Source: Crossiella cryophila
GTDB lineage: Bacteria > Actinomycetota > Actinomycetes > Mycobacteriales > Pseudonocardiaceae
Assembly: GCF_014204915.1 (NCBI RefSeq)
Contig: NZ_JACHMH010000001.1
Span: forward strand, 992,001 to 1,056,000
Direction of reading: 5' to 3'
DNA length: 64,000 nucleotides
Numbering within the stretch: the first letter of the stretch is position 1; each line of letters opens with the position of its first letter. The position numbers and the translations under genes are program-made. Shown here piece after piece: positions 60,267 to 64,000 of the stretch. Below the pieces are notes generated by a model. The model saw only the letters and a list, made by a program, of their open reading frames with translations. It did no database searches and was not told where the DNA came from.

Positions 60267-61551
60267 CGCCGCCTGCTCGGTGCTGCGGGACGCCGTCGTC
60301 GACATCGACGAAGCGGGCCGGATCGTCCACTGTGGACCCATCGCGGACGCGCCCGCGCTGCCGGCCGGCGCCCAGGTCCGGGAGCTGACCGGCATCCTGC
60401 TCCCCGGCCTGATCAACACGCACGCGCACACCCCGATGATGCCGCTGCGCGGACTGGGCGGTGACCTGCCGCTGATGCGCTGGCTGACCGAGGCGGTCTG
60501 GCCTGCCGAGGGCCGGATGGTGCCGAGGGACTCCTACGACGGCATGCTGCTCGGCTCGATCGAGATGCTCCGGGCCGGGGTGACCACCAGCGTGGAGATG
60601 TTCTTCCACGGCGAGCACATGGTCGAGGCGGTGCTGGACACCGGCGGCCGGGTGCTGCTCACCCCCGGCATCATCAACGCCCCCGGCCTGGAGCGGCTGG
60701 GCAGCTGGCAGGACCTGACCAACCACACCACCCGCTGGATCGACGCCGACGGCCTGCGCTTCGGCCCGGCCGACCGGGTCGAGCTGGGCTACGGCCCGCA
60801 CTCGGCGTACACGCTGACCCCGGAGATCATCGCCGAGGTCGCCCAGCTCTCCCGCGATCGCGGCGCGCTGATGCACATCCACGTGGCCGAGGGCCTGCAG
60901 GAGGACATCGCGGTGCGCGCCGAACACGGCTCGGTGCCGCAGCTGCTGGAGAAGATCGGCGCCCTCGGCGGCCGGGTGCTGGCCGCGCACGCGGTGCACC
61001 TGTCCGACACCGACCTGGACATCTTCCGGCGGCACGACGTCGCGGTCGCGCACTGCCCCAACTCCAACGCCAAACTCGCCTCCGGCACCGCCCGCCTGCT
61101 GGACATGCGCGCGGGCAACCTGCGCGTCGGCCTCGGCACCGACGGTCCGGCCAGCAACGACGACCTGGACATCTGGGACGAGGCCCGCCAGGCCGCCCTG
61201 TTCGCCCGCCTCGGCGCGGACGACGCGGCCGCGCTGACCGCCCCGCAGGCCCTGCTGATGGCCACCCGCGAGGGCGCACAGGCCATCGGCCGCCCCGACC
61301 TCGGCGCGCTGGAGGCCGGGCGCTGGGCCGATGTGGTGCACGTGGACGTGGACAGCCCGGCCTTCCCGCTGGGCACCTCGGCCCCGGACGTGCAGCTGCT
61401 GTCGAACCTGGTGTGGTCCTCGGCGGCGAGTCAGGTCACCGAGGTGTGGGTGGCCGGTGAGCTGGTGGTCAGCGGGCATGAGCCGACCAGGGTGGACCGG
61501 GGCAAGGCGCAGGCCGAGGTGCGCCGGATCGCCGAGCGGATCAGCGGCTAG
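60220..61551 (+). CDS. Amidohydrolase, MtaD/TrzA-type nucleobase deaminase
   Basis: A 443-residue metal-dependent deaminase. Metal ligands are visible: NTHAHTPM, HIHVAEG, AAHAVHLSD and GTDGPASNDD; HCPNSNAKLASG follows the usual pattern. It is closest in feature to methylthioadenosine/S-adenosylhomocysteine deaminases and related nucleobase deaminases. ATG at 60220 has an AGGA site; it overlaps the RDD gene. It converges on the FAD monooxygenase with a four-base overlap. Confidence 0.88.
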   Translation: MPVSMRLKAPVVLPCDAACSVLRDAVVDIDEAGRIVHCGPIADAPALPAGAQVRELTGILLPGLINTHAHTPMMPLRGLGGDLPLMRWLTEAVWPAEGRMVPRDSYDGMLLGSIEMLRAGVTTSVEMFFHGEHMVEAVLDTGGRVLLTPGIINAPGLERLGSWQDLTNHTTRWIDADGLRFGPADRVELGYGPHSAYTLTPEIIAEVAQLSRDRGALMHIHVAEGLQEDIAVRAEHGSVPQLLEKIGALGGRVLAAHAVHLSDTDLDIFRRHDVAVAHCPNSNAKLASGTARLLDMRAGNLRVGLGTDGPASNDDLDIWDEARQAALFARLGADDAAALTAPQALLMATREGAQAIGRPDLGALEAGRWADVVHVDVDSPAFPLGTSAPDVQLLSNLVWSSAASQVTEVWVAGELVVSGHEPTRVDRGKAQAEVRRIAERISG

Positions 61552-63032
61552 TCACCTGGTGCGGCCGCGGTCCTGGTGGTGGTGCGGGTGCCGAGCCAGG
61601 TGGACCAGGCGGCGGCGAGGGTGTCGGCGGGTTGCGGGTCGGTCGTGGTGGAGATCCAGGCGGTGTGCCCGTCGGGGCGGATCAGCAGGCCCTCGAGTTC
61701 GGGGTGATCGGGACAGTGGGCGTGGTGGATGTCCACTGTCCCGTCCGGAATGGTCGGCAGGGCGCGGTCACCGAGGTGGAGGAACACCGGGCGGGCCGGC
61801 CGGAGCAGTTCGGCGACGCTGGTGCGCTGTTCGCCCATGACCAGTTTCAGGTTCGGGGTGAGTTTGCCCAGCCACGGGTGCTCGCCGGGGATCCGGGGGT
61901 CGTACCGGGTGCTCACCCCAGCGGCCAGTTCGGCGAGATAGGTGTTGACCGGGGGAAGCCCGGCGAGTTCCCCGAACAGGTCCCGGACCGGATCGAGGTC
62001 CGGGTGCCGCCGCCCGAGGATGGCCTGGGCGCGGGTGGTGCGCAGCAGGCGTGCCCCGACCTCGTGCCGCTCGTGGTGGTAGCTGTCGAGCAGGCCCGCC
62101 GGCGCGCGGCCCAGTGCGCTGGCGGCCAGCTTCCAGCCGAGGTTGACCGCGTCCGCCAGCGCCACGTTCACGCCCACCGCCCCGGCAGGCGGGTGGATGT
62201 GCGCGGCGTCCCCGGCCAGCACGACCCGGCCCGCGACGTAGTGGTCCGCCTGCCTGGCCGCGTCGGAGAACCGGGTGAGCCAGCGCGGGTCGCGGAGTTC
62301 CACCGGGCGGCCCAGCACCTCGTTCAGCCGCTGCTGGAAATAGGCCAGTCGCACCGGTTCGTCCCGGTCGGCGGGCGGGGCAGGCTCGTCGAGCACGATC
62401 CGCACATAGCCAGGCCGGGGGATCACGAACACCGTGCCGTGCGCGCCGTCGGTCATCCCGAACGGCAGGTCGGCGGGATCGGCCAGTTCCACATCGGCGA
62501 GCAGGCCGTAGGTGCCGGCCGCGGTGCCGGGGAAGCCGATCCCGGCGAGTTTCCGCACGGCACTGCGGCTGCCGTCGCAGCCTGCCAGGTAGCCGACCCG
62601 CCTGCGCCCGCGCTGACCGCCGGTCCGGACGGTCACCTCGACCCCGGCACCGTCCTGGTCAAGGTCGATCACCTCGTGCCCCCAGGACACCGCCACACCC
62701 AGCTCGGCCAGCCACTGCTCCAGGAGTTCCTCGACCCGGGTCTGCGCGATACCGAGCACGTACGGGTGATCGGTGTCCATCGCGGTCAGATCCAGCGGAC
62801 GGTGCGGATCGGCGAACATGCCGTAGGGCACCGTCGGGCCCTCGGCCAGGAAGCGGTCGGCGATGCCGCGCCGGTCCAGCAACTCCAGGCTGCGGGCGTT
62901 GAGGGTGAACCCGCGGCAGAACGGCGACCGTCGCGGCAGCCGGTCCACCACTTCCACCCCGACCCCGGCCAGTGCGAGTTCGGCCGCCAGCATCAACCCG
63001 GCCGGGCCTGCCCCGGCCACCATGACCTTCAT
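61548..63032 (-). CDS. FAD-dependent aromatic monooxygenase
   Basis: A 494-residue group A flavoprotein monooxygenase. The dinucleotide motif is VAGAGPAGLMLAAEL; the DG motif is GCDGSRSAVR; the FAD motif GDAAHIHPPAGAVGVNVALAD has AGAVGVN where GGQGMNT is usual. A thioredoxin-like C-terminal domain follows. Relatives hydroxylate phenols, polyketides or rifampicin-type antibiotics. It starts 39 bases from the PadR gene in the same direction and is probably controlled by it. Confidence 0.88.
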   Translation of the reverse strand: MKVMVAGAGPAGLMLAAELALAGVGVEVVDRLPRRSPFCRGFTLNARSLELLDRRGIADRFLAEGPTVPYGMFADPHRPLDLTAMDTDHPYVLGIAQTRVEELLEQWLAELGVAVSWGHEVIDLDQDGAGVEVTVRTGGQRGRRRVGYLAGCDGSRSAVRKLAGIGFPGTAAGTYGLLADVELADPADLPFGMTDGAHGTVFVIPRPGYVRIVLDEPAPPADRDEPVRLAYFQQRLNEVLGRPVELRDPRWLTRFSDAARQADHYVAGRVVLAGDAAHIHPPAGAVGVNVALADAVNLGWKLAASALGRAPAGLLDSYHHERHEVGARLLRTTRAQAILGRRHPDLDPVRDLFGELAGLPPVNTYLAELAAGVSTRYDPRIPGEHPWLGKLTPNLKLVMGEQRTSVAELLRPARPVFLHLGDRALPTIPDGTVDIHHAHCPDHPELEGLLIRPDGHTAWISTTTDPQPADTLAAAWSTWLGTRTTTRTAAAPGD

Positions 63033-63071
63033 CGGACCTCCATCCGTCGGATTCCCGGTCTGCGCAAGGCG

Positions 63072-63683
63072 TTACGAGTTGGCGTCGACCCAGCCGGTCA
63101 CCGGCTCCGGCCAGGCCAGCCTGCCGGTCGTGATGTCGGTGGTGATTTCCTCGACCCAGTCCAGCTCGGCCGCCAGCATCCGCACCGCGTACTCGGCCTC
63201 CACCACGAACAGGCGCGGCACCTCGCCTGCCGCCAGCACCTCGTGGTGTCCCTGCCGGATCTCCGCCAGCGACGCGCGGATCCGGTCGGCCCGTGCCCGC
63301 AACGCCGCCACGGCGCCGGCCGGCCCGAGCGCGCCGAGATAGCTGACCGCCGAGAGGAACTTCGGGTACTCCTCGGCCGGGACCCGGATCAGCTCGTCCA
63401 CCCAGCGCACGAACTCCGCCCGCCCCAGCTCGGTGTGCTGGTAGATGGTCCGTTCCGGCCGGGCGCCGACCCTGACGGTCTCCCGCACCTCGATCCACCC
63501 GGCCCGTTCCAGCGTCCGGACCACGTCGTACAGGGAGCCGGTGGTCACCTTGAACGCCCGGTCCATGCCTCGTTCCCGCAGGGTGGCGGCCATGGCATGG
63601 GGATGCGTCGGTGACTCCATCAGCAACCCCAGCACCGCCAGTCCCAGCGGGTTGGACACCGCGCGGCGATCACTCGCAGTCAA
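63072..63683 (-). CDS. PadR-family regulator
   Basis: A 203-residue regulator. The winged helix (AVLGLLMESPTHPHAMAATL and TTGSLYDVVRTLERAGWIEV) and the C-terminal dimerisation helices are typical of PadR proteins that control efflux or detoxification genes. TTG at 63683 was chosen because AGGAGG lies eight bases upstream; the further GTG at 63722 lies in the operator. It probably represses itself and the monooxygenase. Confidence 0.87.
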   Translation of the reverse strand: MTASDRRAVSNPLGLAVLGLLMESPTHPHAMAATLRERGMDRAFKVTTGSLYDVVRTLERAGWIEVRETVRVGARPERTIYQHTELGRAEFVRWVDELIRVPAEEYPKFLSAVSYLGALGPAGAVAALRARADRIRASLAEIRQGHHEVLAAGEVPRLFVVEAEYAVRMLAAELDWVEEITTDITTGRLAWPEPVTGWVDANS

Positions 63684-63695
63684 TCGCTCGCCTCC

Positions 63696-63731
63696 TATCA
63701 GTCGGTGCCGAGTATTTGGCACCGACTGATA
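63696..63731. promoter_or_regulatory. Perfect 14-bp inverted repeat, PadR operator
   Basis: TATCAGTCGGTGCC pairs exactly with GGCACCGACTGATA across eight bases. It touches the PadR Shine-Dalgarno site, so binding would block its expression. Confidence 0.85.
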
Positions 63732-63767
63732 GCTGTCAAGGTCGGCCAGGCAGCCGGGCGGCTGTGG

Positions 63768-64000
63768 TCAGCGGGCCGCCGGGCGGATGACGATCTCGGT
63801 GAGGTGGGCGTCCTGGCTCGCGGTCGCGGCCATGAGCACGGCGCTCGCCACCGATTCCGGGGTCAGGTATGCCTCCGGCCGGAAGTCGCCGCCCTCGGCG
63901 GAGCGGATGCCGCGCTGCATGTCGGTGGCGGTGCGGCCGGGGTGCACCGAGGTCACCCGGACGCCGTGCGGCTCCTCCTCGGCGCGCAACGCGTCGCCGA
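63768..64000 (-). CDS. SDR-family oxidoreductase, C-terminal end (5' part outside window)
   Basis: The last 77 residues of a classical SDR. ALRAEEEPHGVRVTSVHPGRTATDMQ (trimmed) is the strand and loop after the active site, and the end carries YLTPESVASAVL. The catalytic YxxxK lies outside the window. It is on the same strand as the PadR operon, which starts downstream of it. Confidence 0.85.
   Translation of the reverse strand, partial: GDALRAEEEPHGVRVTSVHPGRTATDMQRGIRSAEGGDFRPEAYLTPESVASAVLMAATASQDAHLTEIVIRPAAR

Overview
The window is 64 kb of chromosome from a high-GC actinomycete, most likely a member of the Pseudonocardiales. Third codon positions are almost always G or C, and genes sit in tight operons with ATGA or GTGA overlaps. 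Several starts look leaderless. The gene set is typical of actinomycetes: an EspR-like regulator, a fused CydDC, DUF5753-type XRE, PadR, DUF6802, paired dynamin-like GTPases, GTP-dependent PEP carboxykinase and an IdeR/DmdR-type iron box. I see no rRNA, tRNA, CRISPR array, insertion sequence or phage gene, so this is core and accessory chromosome rather than an obvious island.

Layout from left to right. Positions 1-2730 hold the end of a 2-oxoacid dehydrogenase E2, an EspR-like regulator with a PAP2-type membrane protein, and a GAF histidine kinase that closes the cytochrome bd operon. Positions 2727-8634 are cydA-cydB-cydDC on the minus strand, with a DosR-like box upstream. Positions 8783-9604 are a yybP-ykoY (manganese) riboswitch and a GDT1/TMEM165-type Mn exporter. 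Positions 10133-14126 are homogentisate (tyrosine) catabolism: hmgA diverges from an unknown protein, fumarylacetoacetase and an IclR regulator. Positions 14211-21418 are a five-gene, fully overlapping operon (SWIM zinc finger, DUF5691, MoxR AAA+, DUF5682, VWA).

Positions 22572-26968 carry an iron-box DUF2470 gene, an acyl-CoA dehydrogenase/SCP2 pair diverging from a TetR regulator, and a ROK sugar kinase. Positions 27095-29543 are a polar amino-acid ABC importer. Positions 29849-34632 are the most unusual cluster: a fold-III PLP decarboxylase homologue without its PLP lysine, two spermidine-synthase-like proteins flanking a class I methyltransferase, and an EamA exporter, all coupled by overlaps or short gaps.

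Positions 34657-44814 hold an M20 peptidase, a degenerate PhoD-like protein, a monocarboxylate symporter with its DUF3311 partner, a septum-formation-type lipoprotein, a secreted alpha/beta hydrolase, an XRE regulator and pckG. Positions 45110-49713 hold a DUF6802 protein and two dynamin-like GTPases with a GrpE-like small protein between them. The rest (49832-64000) contains a DesK-type two-component pair, a TetR/SDR pair with two operators, a candidate small RNA, UspA, trmB, a divergent bacterial nitric oxide synthase, two tandem VanZ-RDD membrane proteins, a nucleoside-type amidohydrolase, an FAD monooxygenase with a PadR regulator, and the end of an SDR gene.

Start codons were chosen from overlaps, Shine-Dalgarno sites, -10 boxes next to leaderless starts, paralogue alignment and third-position GC. 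Family names come from recognising motifs by eye; no database search was run.
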